Below are positions 18,254-28,031 of a stretch of 45,198 bases of DNA, piece after piece (the first letter of the stretch is position 1; each line of letters starts with the position of its first letter). Both the position numbers and the translations under genes were made by a program. The DNA comes from Tritrichomonas foetus (taxonomy: Eukaryota; Parabasalia; Tritrichomonadida; Tritrichomonadidae). The notes below the pieces were generated by a model. That model did no database searches. It saw only the letters and a program-made list of their open reading frames with translations, and was not told the DNA's origin. The stretch spans positions 33,654 to 78,851 of the forward strand of contig MLAK01000681.1 of the NCBI GenBank assembly GCA_001839685.1. Reading direction: 5' to 3'.

Positions 18254-18694
18254 TTAGATAACAAGTTCGTCAATCGCATCAATGTCACTGTAGACGTCTC
18301 CAAATTCTGTATAACCGAACACTTCATCATGATGTGCCATAGTATTGTCGTCCATCCAGTCAAAAGCGAATATCGATGTAAATTCTTCAGGCGGATCGAT
18401 TTTTTCACGCGACAGGCAAATTGACATCAACTTCGCAATCTTCTTTTCTCCGACGTTTTCTTCTTCTGACTCAGAAAGTGACTCTGTTTCCGTTTCCGAG
18501 GATGTCGTCGATTCCTCCGAATATTCTTCTTCTTCGCCAACTTCGTTTTCTTCATCGATCACAGTGATCACCAGCCGCGGGCGTTTTTCCCCGTACCTCC
18601 GTAGTGGCGGGAAGAGCCGCGATCGCGGGGAAATCATTGGATCTGAAGTTATAACTGTTTTTTGCGTTTCTTTGTCAAAAAGTTCCGTTAACAT
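18254..18694 (-). CDS. Small acidic Ser/Glu-rich protein, unknown
   Basis: A 146-aa protein counted from ATG at 18694. It has an N-terminal part with basic residues (SPRSRLFPPLRRYGEKRPRL), a central run of Glu/Ser/Thr (about 50-85) that reads as a casein-kinase-type phosphorylation tract, and a C-terminus with aromatic and acidic residues (IFAFDWMDDNTMAHHDEVFGY). No family is recognised. The coding region has some of the highest GC in the window (CCGCGGGCG, GCCGCGATCGCGGGG), which argues for a real, selected gene. A weaker motif variant CAAAAAGTT lies about 42 nt upstream. Confidence 0.6.
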   Translation of the reverse strand: MLTELFDKETQKTVITSDPMISPRSRLFPPLRRYGEKRPRLVITVIDEENEVGEEEEYSEESTTSSETETESLSESEEENVGEKKIAKLMSICLSREKIDPPEEFTSIFAFDWMDDNTMAHHDEVFGYTEFGDVYSDIDAIDELVI

Positions 18695-19246
18695 AGGTTT
18701 CAATGTTTTACATCACTACTGACAGAAAATTTTCCCAAAAAGTTGAATTCCCAAGCATATAAATCAGTCAAAAAATAATTCATAAACTACTTAAAAAGTT
18801 AATATAAATTGAACTTTCAAATATTTGAATACGATTTTTTTTCAATCGATATATGGTTATATCATCATGAAAAAACGATCATTTTTTTGCAATCTTTGTT
18901 ATTTATCGAAAAGTACACATTCCCGAAATAGAAAAGATTTCCCCTATTAATTTTTTGAATGAATGAATAGTGTTTACATTTTTGGAATGTAGAATTTAAC
19001 TCACTAATAGAAAGCTCGCAAGAGCCAGTTGTTTTTGGTGATGACAAAAAATCAAAAAACAAAAAATTGCTGCTCGAGATTAGATTGAAAGAGACAGTAA
19101 CAGAGTCACTGTGTTTTGGATTGACAATAATTATAAAATTAAGAGTGCCAAATCATTTTTTCATTGAAATATAGTCGTCATAATCAAAAATCATTGAAAT
19201 TTTGTGTCAGGAATGGAATTGAATTTCAGTTCATTTTTCGTGAAAG
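18695..19246. promoter_or_regulatory. Divergent intergenic region
   Basis: AT-rich DNA between the acidic protein gene and the broken ankyrin gene. CAAAAAGTT is at 18736-18744 and AAAAAGTT at 18793-18800. TCATTT stands 17 nt before the ATG at 19247, an initiator-like position. A 65-codon minus frame at 18865-19062 starts at TTG and is not credited. Confidence 0.35.
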
Positions 19247-22200
19247 ATGAAAAGTTTGCTTTATCAATATAACAGTGATCCCTCTAATAAAAACATTTCG
19301 TTAACAATTGGAACATCAACGTTTCGAAATGAAAGAGCCATTCAAGATTTAGAAATCATCGAAAATATGATAGCAGATATCAATGAAAATAAAATAGAAG
19401 CGACAGTCAACATGATAATCGAAAAAGGTTATAATAAGAGTCCATATCTCGAACAATTAGCAAATTTAATCTTGTATTTTGTTTCAATCAAAGAAAACAA
19501 AATATCAATCTATCTCAAATTAATTGATGAACTTTCGAAAAACTGTGAAATCATTCATTGGTTAAAATGCCATTTATATTCAAAATCAGAAACAAGATCA
19601 TTAGTTTTTGAAAAAAATATTTTGTGAAACATATTCAATTCCTTTTGCTTATCCTGTTGAAGTTGAAAAATTTAACTCTGTTCAAAATGTAAAACAAATG
19701 TTATCTGCAATTGAAGATGATCATGTTGAAGAACTAAAACAATATATTCAAAAATATTCGATTGATATACATTGTTATTATGAAGTTCCAATTCCTATTA
19801 TCAAACTATTATTTAAAAAACATCCAAAAATTACTTTATTGATGTATTCTGCATATTGTTGTTCAAAGAAATGTTTTGAGTATTTATTCAACAATTCTTC
19901 TCTTGAAGATATTACACAGAATGAATATAACAAAAAAATGACTCATCATAATTTCAAAATCATGGGTTTGACCATTCAAGTCTCTTCCATTGTTGATTAT
20001 TCAATCATTGGCGGTTCTTTGGATATCCTGAAATTGATTGCAAATGTGAAAAATATTGAATTTTCAGTCAGTCATTTGATTTTTTCCATTATAATGCATA
20101 ATATTGATATGTTTGAATACATTATCAAAAATATAACATTTTGTGCAACAAAAGAATTTGCTGTTTTTTGCATAATTTACCATTTTATACACGGATATCA
20201 ACATATAAAGCAATGTAATCTTAGAGATATGATAGCATACAGCTGTATGTTCGGAAATTATACCTTCTTAGACACATCATTTCAAAAATGGAAAGAAGAA
20301 ACAATTGATACAATTTATTATCTAGATTTGAAATCACCATTTTATGAAATAATGAATTGGATTTTGTTGAAGAAAAGGCAAACACAAAAATATACAGATT
20401 GTAGTGTGTATTCAATCGTTGATGCATGCCTATCAAACAATATTGATTTGCTGAACCTCTTAATCAAAGAGAATGCTGATATTAATGAAGTATCATTAAA
20501 TAAGAAAACAAATACTGCGAGATATCTTTTGCAAATTGTTTGTTTAAGAGGTTACATAGACTTATTTAATGTTTTAATTGAGCATTCAAAAATAAATCTT
20601 CATTTATATCAGATACATGCTGTTATAACTCCCTTAATGGCAGCTTCATTCGGAAAAAATCTCTCTATAGTAGAAAGAATCTACAACCTGTGCCCAGAAA
20701 CGTTAAATATCGGAATAAAAAATGGTAAATTTCAGATAGAAATATTTCCTTTAACTGTTGCCATTTTATCACGAAGAAATGATGTTGCTAAATATTTATT
20801 ATCATTACCGAATATAAATATTGATTCACTTTCGATTCTCAAATGCTTGGATCAAGAAAATATAGAAATCTTTCAAAAAATGATTTCTTTAGATGAAGTA
20901 AAATACCATAAATTATGGACATCATCAAACCTGAAACAGGATTCACCTTTGATGAAGATCATTCAGAAAGAAAACATCGAAATGATAAAATTAATCATAT
21001 ATAATTCATCTGTCGACATAAATGCCTTACATTATTTATGCGCTGCCGTTGAATTAGGAAATATAGACATTGTAAAAATTATCTGTTCGCAACCAAAAAT
21101 AGATATGCATAAAAAAGATTTATAAAAATTCAATTCATTGTTAATTAGATCTCCTTTATATATAGCAGTTATTAAGAACAATCTTGAAATTTTTAATTTG
21201 TTACTGTTTCATTCCAATTTTGATATAAATAAAGAAATAAACACAAAGAGTAGCTTTAGAACTCAGAATGTTCTGGACTATATCATCAAAAATGATCTTA
21301 TTGAGTATTTCAAAATAATTATGTTAATCAAAAATATCCAATTTGATAAATCATTTGAACAATTACTTTGTTATTACTATAGCGAATCAAAGACTGAAAT
21401 CATCAAATTTGTGGTTAAAAGTCACAAAATATATTTAGAACAGAATGATAATTCTTTGCTGGGTTTAGCATGTCAACAAAATGATATCGATATGGTTAAG
21501 TTTTTGCTAGAAAACGGAGAAATAAATCAAAATTTAAACCAAATGGAACAGAGATATCTCGTTCATAGACATGATTTAATAAATATTGCATGTCAAAATA
21601 ATAATATTAATCTATGTCAATTATTGTTTGCAGACAAAAGAATCATAATGAATGATGAATTATTCCCACAATCATTGAAATATGCTTGTGAAAATAAAAA
21701 TATTGAATTAATACATTTATTGCTTTCCAGACCAAATATTTCAAAAAAGTCATTGTTAAGTAGCATTAAAATCACCTGTAAATATGAGTTCCTTGAAATT
21801 GCTCAAAATATATTGAAAAATTTCCAGATTACACAGGAAGATTTAATCAGTTTACTTCCCATTCAGGAAGAAAATTTATTATTATTTGATTTGATTATAA
21901 AAAATGTATCACGACAAAATATTATTCAGAAGAAGGAAATTTTTGTGAAATCGTTACTGAGTAGTATTGATCATGGTTATTCACAAAAATTCATTGACAT
22001 TCAAATAAATACAATTTTTGATGTAATTACAGATGTTGAAACTATTTATAGTATTCTTTTAAGAGCCTGCTCAAATAATATGGTAGATCTAGTGGAAAAA
22101 ATTTTATACAGAAAAAGATTTCTTTACGTTTCCAAAACTGTAGGCAAGTATGAATCATTTCCTTTATATACGGCTTGTCAAAGAGGATATTTAGATATTG

Positions 22201-22925
22201 TTAAACTCTTATTAAAGTTTCCCAATATTAATATCAACCAAAGAACACGAAGTTTATTTTAAATTTTAGACAATATTTTCTATAATTAATTCATTTGGGT
22301 GAATCTTCACTATTGGCAGCCTGCGAATATGGGCATATTGAAATTGTGAAACTGCTCCTTTCTTATCAAAATATTGAAGTTTCAAAAAAATCAGAAGGCA
22401 TTACAATTTAATATAATTCAGGAAATTATCCTTTATTTGCTGCTGTTAGAGATAATCATATCGAAATTGTGAAACTTATATTAGCTAGAAATGATGTTTT
22501 ATTAAATGAACGAGTCGTTTTTTCTTCATTAATTCATTTGAAGGAATTAATTGGTTATTTTGATAAATATCCATTGATTGACGCGATTTATCGAGGTCAT
22601 AACGAAATTGCAAAATTACTTATTTCTGACAGAAGGATAAACATTAACGTGACATCAAAAGTATGTAACACTCATTTAAGGTGTCTTTTGCTTTCATGAC
22701 TACACTTCACCCATCGAAGTTGCTGTAAAATGTCGAAATGATGAAATAGCTGAAATCCTTTTAAAAGATTATCGATTACTCATATCCGAATCCAAAAAAG
22801 AAGAATATAAAAAAGTATTAGCATCACCACCACCTGTGCATGATATAAGTGATGATGATAGTGATTATTATTATTATTATTATGAAGATAGGGATGGTTT
22901 TGAACCAACATGCAAAATTTGTTAA
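19247..22925 (+). pseudogene. Ankyrin-repeat (DUF3447-type) gene, multiply broken
   Basis: One long ankyrin gene read in several pieces. It starts at ATG 19247 (MKSLLYQYNSDPSN). Frame changes occur near 19615 in an A7/T4 run, an in-frame TAA stands at 21123-21125 with the same frame continuing (FNSLLIRSPLYIAVIKNN), a stop at 22260-22262 precedes another frame from about 22298 (GESSLLAACEYGHIEIVKLL), TAA is at 22409-22411, and a last frame shift occurs near 22670 before DYTSPIEVAVKCRNDEIAEI and the final stop at 22925. The N-terminal 250 residues follow the DUF3447 style of trichomonad ankyrin proteins; about 12 to 15 ankyrin units follow. The repeated lesions make a pseudogene more likely than sequencing error. 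The family is large and mostly uncharacterised. Confidence 0.85.
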
Positions 22926-22968
22926 AACTTAACCTACTTTTTCAGATTCTTCCATAAATTACATCTAA

Positions 22969-23409
22969 TTACTTGATATATATTGCATAAGTTTTTCCTT
23001 TTTTTACCAACAGTTTCATGTAAACTGGAAAAATATGTAAGAGAAAACTGCAATTTTCTGAATTTACACAGAGTTTGACATGGTTTATCCATTCCTTAAA
23101 AAGATTCCCATCCATAATTTTTCTTCTGATTGGTGAATTTAATGGATATTGATTAAAAATTCTCAAGTGACGAGATTCTTTAAAATTTCATGAAATTGGG
23201 CCTTTATTAAGTTCAGAAAGCAAGTTTTGGCCTTCATATATTCTTCCAAAGTACAAAATTCGTCATAATGAATCAAAAAGGACCAAATGATTGCATCTAA
23301 TGGAAATATCTATAAGATCCTGATTTTCACAATTATATTTTCGGTTATCCAAATCTATGTTAACCATATTTTGGTGAATTACTCTGAAATAAACGTCTTC
23401 CAAATTCAT
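22969..23409 (-). pseudogene. Hidden decayed coding region, unknown family
   Basis: Three overlapping minus-strand frames read as one protein if joined in order. Piece one is 23409-23263 (MNLEDVYFRVIHQNMVNIDL...), piece two about 23280-23163 (HYDEFCTLEEYMKAKTCFLN), piece three 23166-22969 (NQYPLNSPIRRKIMDGNLF, then WINHVKLCVNSENCSFLLH). Each piece has protein-like composition, and the frame changes at a stop or overlap, as in the ankyrin pseudogene next to it. Its first ATG lies only five bases from the ATG of the divergent gene at 23415, so its original 5' end is probably lost or overlapped. I recognise no family. Confidence 0.4.
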
Positions 23410-23414
23410 GCAAA

Positions 23415-24971
23415 ATGAGCAATTATCATCGCTCCAACGATCGTGAACATTACCAAGGAAGACACTCCTCAGATAGACGATATCAAAACCATCCATATCG
23501 ATCCTCTTCTCAAAATTATCAACAACATGCCAACGGTGGTAATTCTCGAAATAATGGAAATAATATTTCTAGCAGTAGCTCATATGATAATGGCTATCAA
23601 TATCAGCGATATAACGCACAAAGTTCTTATCCGAATTCCTATCAACAACAGCCGCAATCCCCAACGTCGCCATCAAATAATGATAATTCTAATAATCACC
23701 AATACAATCAATACGATAGACAATACGATAGACAGTACGATAGGCAATATGACAGACAGTATGACCAAGGCCCAAGGAGCCCCCAGCCGTACGACAGACA
23801 ATATGAACAACTTCAAAGGCAATACGATAGAAATCCACCGTATGACCAAACAGGTCCTCCACAACCATATTCACCATATGGGCAGCCCCAATATCAGCCA
23901 CCAATGCAAGAAATGCCAAACACAAATGCAATTCAGAACTCCATGCCAAATCACAATCCACTGCAGAGTTCATTGCAGCAGAATGCTGGTCCTATTGATC
24001 AGGATTATATGAATTCGCAATTAATTGATTTTCGTGGTCTTATCAACCAATATATTCCATATGCCGCATCAAGACGTGCAATTGTCAGACTTTATTCGGG
24101 CACAATGAATGATGAGTGGTTTATTCGAGAGCTAATTGATAATATGAAAACATTTATTGAATATAAAGCTGGAGTTACGTTTCTTCTGAACATCCATAAG
24201 AAAATGAACTACAAATCTCCAATTTGGATAGATTCAATTTTCCAATATTCTGAGATCATTTTAAGAACATCTGAAGGTTTCAAACTTTTTGCGATTCTTG
24301 CTGAAGACGCACCATCCAACCTTCTTATTCCATTTGCGCGTTCAATTTTCGATAATTTTAGTGGAGTTTCATCAACAATCGATGATCCTGATTATTTTAA
24401 TATGATTTCATGTTTAATTCAACTTTTAAATACATCTACCAATTATTACCCAAAGTTTTTCGACTTAAATTTATATATTCAGAGGCCAAAAGCAACACCT
24501 ATCGCTTGTACAATTATTGAGTATTGTCCTGATAATGCTATTAATACTTTGATTAATGATATTAAATCAAATATTAAAATTTTGTTGAGTAATTCAGATT
24601 TATCAGATTTGGTTTCTGCCCTATTGATCCGCGGAAACCGACAGAATCGAGATTTCATTTTCAATGAAGTATTTCCAAGAATTGATGAATTCATTACTAA
24701 TCAATGGCAGTCTGAGATATTACAGACATTGTTAAGTACTTCAATAATGCATAAGAAGAAAGCAATTACTGACCGTATTTGCAAGAAATGTTCTGACATT
24801 CGAAGTTCGCATATTGATGATTTAGTTGTTAATGCTTTGAATTCTGTGGATAATGATCATAGAATTCGACTCTTAACTAGTATGAAATATCTTTTAGATA
24901 ATCCTAATTTCCCATTGTTGAGTGATTATATGAGATCATTAGAAATTGTAATGTCTGCCTTTCCACAATGA
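23415..24971 (+). CDS. Prion-like N/Q/Y-rich protein with helical C-terminal domain
   Basis: A 518-aa protein. Residues 1-200 are a low-complexity tract rich in Tyr, Gln, Asn, Ser, Arg and Pro, including five tandem QYDR units (about residues 99-118) encoded by a 12-bp DNA repeat at 23709-23768. This composition is typical of RNP-granule proteins. Residues about 205-518 form an all-helical domain of repeated pairs (LIDFRGLINQYIPYAASRRAI; ILRTSEGFKLFAILAEDAPS; EVFPRIDEFITNQWQSEILQ). It resembles a degenerate PUF or HEAT-type solenoid, but I see no intact PUF RNA-recognition triplets. Binding to RNA or to translation factors is a guess. The start is the first ATG, thirteen bases after a TTCATG. 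Confidence 0.7.
   Translation: MSNYHRSNDREHYQGRHSSDRRYQNHPYRSSSQNYQQHANGGNSRNNGNNISSSSSYDNGYQYQRYNAQSSYPNSYQQQPQSPTSPSNNDNSNNHQYNQYDRQYDRQYDRQYDRQYDQGPRSPQPYDRQYEQLQRQYDRNPPYDQTGPPQPYSPYGQPQYQPPMQEMPNTNAIQNSMPNHNPLQSSLQQNAGPIDQDYMNSQLIDFRGLINQYIPYAASRRAIVRLYSGTMNDEWFIRELIDNMKTFIEYKAGVTFLLNIHKKMNYKSPIWIDSIFQYSEIILRTSEGFKLFAILAEDAPSNLLIPFARSIFDNFSGVSSTIDDPDYFNMISCLIQLLNTSTNYYPKFFDLNLYIQRPKATPIACTIIEYCPDNAINTLINDIKSNIKILLSNSDLSDLVSALLIRGNRQNRDFIFNEVFPRIDEFITNQWQSEILQTLLSTSIMHKKKAITDRICKKCSDIRSSHIDDLVVNALNSVDNDHRIRLLTSMKYLLDNPNFPLLSDYMRSLEIVMSAFPQ
23709..23768 (+). repeat. 12-bp tandem repeat encoding QYDR x5
   Basis: Five contiguous 12-bp units (CAATACGATAGA and synonymous or near variants), the last reading QYDQ. 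Third-position changes between units show some age. Confidence 0.9.
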
Positions 24972-25821
24972 ATTTGATTTTGTTTTCTCCTTTTTTCTTT
25001 TCTTTTTCTTGATTGTTTTTGAATTCTATTATATTGCTTTTATTTCGATAAGGTTTAAGTAATATATTATTATATGGTCACTTAAATTTTGTGACTTTTA
25101 TGGTTTGTGATTGTAGTTTCTCATTTCACGACATTTCCCAATATGCATACATAGTTTTTTTTTTTTTTTTTTTCTCCTGAGAAAAAACAAACATTTGTGG
25201 ACAACAAAATAACAATTTGGAGTTCTAAAACTTGTTATTATGCTGTTTAATAGGTTTTTTCCTTTTTGTATTTCTTCATTAATATGAAATCTCTTTGTGA
25301 AAACTGTTAAACTCCATCTCCATTTTTCTTATCTATTTCTTTTTCATTAAAAATCACTTTATTTCCTAAGCTTCTTCTAATATTTTTGCATATATTTAAT
25401 AATAAAAACATAAGCTATTCCCTGAATGATTCTGATGACAGAAGGTCGGTGTCGATTAAGGCTCGATGTGCCCATTGATTTTCATCGATGTCCAGCCCAG
25501 CGGGTCAAAAACCCTCGTGAAAAAACTGGGCACATCGAGCCTTAGTGCCGATATAGCTCTCATACAAAAGATACATATGTTATAGTAGTGAAAAATAAAT
25601 GAAATATTTTCCCCTCTCCTTGACCAAAAGAGATCTAACAGTTTCCCTAAACTATCAACACGATCAAATTTGGAATTTTATGTGCCCAATAAACTCGATA
25701 AATAAAGAAAAGTTAACGTATGGCTGAATAAATATACAAAAAGTTCTCAATTTTTGAGTGGCTGTGAATAGAAAACGATGATTCTTTCAACTTCATTCCA
25801 TTCAATTTTGGATCATTCCCA
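24972..25821. promoter_or_regulatory. Intergenic region with T20 tract, GC-rich stem and promoter
   Basis: An 850-nt spacer. It contains a 20-T run (25155-25174), a GC-rich perfect inverted repeat (listed separately) and, near the 3' end, AAAAAGTT (25738-25745) within the 16-mer at 25740-25755 that also occurs upstream of the gene at 698. TCATT stands close to the ATG at 25822. Confidence 0.45.
25458..25543. ncRNA. Putative structured RNA or foldback element
   Basis: The arms AAGGCTCGATGTGCCCA (25458-25474) and TGGGCACATCGAGCCTT (25527-25543) are perfectly complementary over 17 bp around a 52-nt loop. The stem can be extended outward with wobble pairs (GTCGGTGT with AGTGCCGAT), and the loop holds a small GGGT/ACCC hairpin and CATCGATG. 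The block is far richer in GC and CpG than its surroundings. It may be a structured RNA, or a short inverted-repeat element such as a MITE; no known RNA family is recognised. Confidence 0.45.
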
Positions 25822-27042
25822 ATGACGATTCTTGGCTGCCTCGACGAAAATCAGCCAGTTAATTGGTCACTCTCATTCAAAATCCTTGGCATTATTTTTT
25901 CAGTTTTTTTTCTCATCGCGCTCATTTTCTTTTTGGTTTATATCAAAAATTTAGTCAGCCAAAAGCGAATCGTTATCGTTTCCCAAATCCTCCTCCTTTT
26001 GACGATCCTCATTAAAGCGCTTTCTTACTTCCTCGCCCTTCTCCTCTTCAGAAAAATCATCAACGGAAATTCCGTCACTCCTAGCGGCTCTTTTTTGAAT
26101 TCAAATCGGCCAAATTCGATTGTTTTAAATACGGAAAAGTACGCCACTCAATCCATCGGTCAAAACGGCTTGAATCAAATTGGTCAGAATATGATTAAAA
26201 TTTTGAAAAGGAAAAGCGATTCAATTAATTCAAAGATGAATGAAGTCAACCAAATAACAATTGAATCCGGAGTGTCTCAGCAGAATCAGCCAGGGAACTC
26301 CAAAAAACTCGAAAATAAATCACCAAGACAATATATTCAAAATATTCAATCAGTTCATTCAAATAATTCAGAACCATATTCAAACTCGAATTCTACACAT
26401 GTTAGTTTCTATGGCTTAATCCTTTTTGAAACTCCTTGTTATTTTAGTACAACATGCTACTCAATCACCCTGCTTGCATGGCTTGTTTCTTGTCTTTCAT
26501 TTCTTCCTGCCAAAATGCAAAGATTTGCGAGGAAGGCATCAATTTCAATATACACCATAAATGCTGTAATTTATGCCACTTTTTTAGCCGACCTTATTCT
26601 AGAGTATTTCTATGAATATAATCGCGCGTCATCCATTACATCAACAATAATTATTGTTTTGCGCGACTTTTTGATGGGAATCGCTTTTATCGTCTTTTTG
26701 AAATGTGGTTTTGGTATATCAAATTATTCAAAAGCTTCTACACCAGAGAAAAGACTCATAATGGTTTCTGTAGTTTTTACTGTGATTCTGATTCTCCGTG
26801 CTGTTGTTATTGTCATCCAAACAATATTTGAGACAGATACAAGTGATGAATGTTCGACTGGATTTCACCTTACTTTTTGGATGAATGAATTAATTTTTGA
26901 ATTGTTTCCATTGGCAATCCTAGCAGTGATGCACTGCAGCCACCTACTCTCGCGAAGCATGATGCAAATTGTGCAGGCAGATGATGCGCTCCTCAGCTCT
27001 GGATCTGTTAACCGACCGCTTTTGAGATCAACTGAGGCTTAG
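25822..27042 (+). CDS. Seven-TM protein, TOM1/THH1-like
   Basis: A 406-aa membrane protein. Hydrophobic spans are visible at about 20-45, 55-80, 195-225, 240-260, 270-295, 310-335 and 350-375. An Asn/Ser/Gln-rich soluble loop (about 90-190) separates the second and third spans. The block FETPCYFSTTCYSITLLAWL followed by SIYTINAVIYATF, and the final FWMNELIFELFPLAILAVMH, resemble the TOM1/TOM3/THH1 7TM family (L-P-x-x-x-x-F-S-T-Y-T-L-L-V-L-F-W, then N-x-V-I-Y, then E-x-x-P-x-x-L-V-L-F). Those proteins sit in vacuolar or endosomal membranes in plants and bind Arl8-type GTPases; no such role is shown here. The tail has a DALLSSGSVNRPLL stretch. The first 250 nt are richer in C and G than the rest. 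Confidence 0.65.
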   Translation: MTILGCLDENQPVNWSLSFKILGIIFSVFFLIALIFFLVYIKNLVSQKRIVIVSQILLLLTILIKALSYFLALLLFRKIINGNSVTPSGSFLNSNRPNSIVLNTEKYATQSIGQNGLNQIGQNMIKILKRKSDSINSKMNEVNQITIESGVSQQNQPGNSKKLENKSPRQYIQNIQSVHSNNSEPYSNSNSTHVSFYGLILFETPCYFSTTCYSITLLAWLVSCLSFLPAKMQRFARKASISIYTINAVIYATFLADLILEYFYEYNRASSITSTIIIVLRDFLMGIAFIVFLKCGFGISNYSKASTPEKRLIMVSVVFTVILILRAVVIVIQTIFETDTSDECSTGFHLTFWMNELIFELFPLAILAVMHCSHLLSRSMMQIVQADDALLSSGSVNRPLLRSTEA

Positions 27043-27197
27043 TTTTGTTTTATAAAATGTTATATTTTGTTTTAAATTTTATTCGTTCTTTCTTGCTTCT
27101 GGTTTTGTATGATATATTTATATACGTTTTTGTTTTTATTAGATTTCTAAATTAGTATAAGCTGTATATGAATAGATATAAAGAATGAAAGAAAACA

Positions 27198-27261
27198 TCA
27201 AAATTGGGATAAAGAAATTATTCCCAACAACTAAACTAACAGTTGTTTATCTCAATTTTGA
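27198..27261. repeat. 16-bp inverted repeat (possible 3'-end hairpin)
   Basis: TCAAAATTGGGATAAA (27198-27213) pairs with TTTATCTCAATTTTGA (27246-27261) with one G-T wobble. CAAC/GTTG can pair inside the loop. It lies about 155 nt after the stop of the 7TM gene. Confidence 0.6.
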
Positions 27262-27343
27262 AAAATATCAGTACAATTCTCATTACTTCAAATTTGACAG
27301 CCAATGTCAATCGTCCCCAGTTGGAAGTCAACTATCGTTGGGT

Positions 27344-27486
27344 ATAATAACAAGAAACAATAATAACAAGAAACAATAATAACAAGAAACAATAATAACA
27401 AGAAACAATAATAACAAGAAACAATAATGACAAGAAACAATAATGACAAGAAACAATAATGACAAGAAACAATAATAACAAGAAAC
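27344..27486. repeat. 16-bp minisatellite, 9 copies
   Basis: CAAGAAAC recurs every 16 nt at 27351, 27367, 27383, 27399, 27415, 27431, 27447, 27463 and 27479; the unit is AATAATAACAAGAAAC. Three neighbouring copies (before 27431, 27447, 27463) share TGAC in place of TAAC, which indicates local unit duplication. Confidence 0.95.
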
Positions 27487-27695
27487 GATATGAATTCGAA
27501 ATTGATCAACATAAGATTCTCTTGCTGAGAAAGAGTTGATCACCATTAGTCACTCGTACTGGTTTATGAGTCTCCCCTTTTTAAATTACCTCAATGAAGT
27601 AGGATATCAAATAAAAACAGATGAAAAAAAAAAATTGCTGTCAGATAATTTTATTTTTAATAACCACACATTTTCATCATCATTTTCGCTTAATT

Positions 27696-28031
27696 TTATG
27701 GATTAGTAAGCATTTTAACTGCATAATACATTGGATCATTTGTGCGGCACGGCACTGTGCAGTAATGCGGAAGTAATTTTTTGTCAACAATGCGATTGTT
27801 GTTTTTGCTCCTTGATGGTTTTGGTGGTCTTCCCAGCGGAATAGTGTGTTTTGGATGATCATTGTTTGATTGCTCAAAGACTGCCTCTTGGGAAATCGAA
27901 TTGTTGGAGATGATTTCATTATCGTCGATTTTTTCTGTGAACTTCATTTGAGGCGAGATCGGACGAGGAGGATTGCTGCTATTAATAGAAGAAGATTGTA
28001 TTGATGCTTTTGGCAAAGAGTTAAACATCAT
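27696..28031 (-). CDS. Small hypothetical protein (111 aa)
   Basis: Counted from ATG 28031 (MMFNSLPKAS); the frame is open eight codons further only from TTG. The first 70 residues are disordered and Ser/Asn/Pro-rich. The C-terminal 40 are more ordered and contain PLGRPPKPSRSKNN, then a Cys-containing YCTVPCRTNDPMYYAVKML. A TCTCATTTC sequence just before the ATG fits an initiator. No family is recognised. The ordered C-terminal block with two Cys suggests a real conserved gene rather than noise. Confidence 0.55.
   Translation of the reverse strand: MMFNSLPKASIQSSSINSSNPPRPISPQMKFTEKIDDNEIISNNSISQEAVFEQSNNDHPKHTIPLGRPPKPSRSKNNNRIVDKKLLPHYCTVPCRTNDPMYYAVKMLTNP

Larger units (their letters stand above)
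27043..27695. other. Convergent intergenic region with hairpin and minisatellite
   Basis: 3' flanks of two convergent genes. It contains the hairpin at 27198-27261 and the 16-bp tandem array at 27344-27486, both listed separately. Apparent minus frames full of LLFLVIIVSCYYCF are translations of the array, not genes. Confidence 0.6.

Noticed and set aside
18865..19062. 65-codon minus-strand frame upstream of the ankyrin pseudogene
   Set aside because: It opens only at TTG, has AT-driven composition and no family resemblance.
22661..22680. GTATGT...AAG as a short intron in the ankyrin gene
   Set aside because: GTATGT fits the trichomonad donor, but there is no ACTAACACACAG acceptor and removing it does not restore the reading frame.
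25435..25543. C/D-box or U3-type snoRNA reading (TGATGA before the stem)
   Set aside because: No matching D box in the right place, and the long perfect outer stem is not typical of that class.
27185..27379. 64-codon plus-strand ORF after the 7TM gene
   Set aside because: It covers the hairpin and runs into the minisatellite; its C-terminus is repeat-encoded Asn/Lys.
27288..27546. Two overlapping minus-strand frames rich in LLFLVIIVSCYYCF, like membrane proteins
   Set aside because: They are simple translations of the 16-bp tandem repeat and have no independent support.
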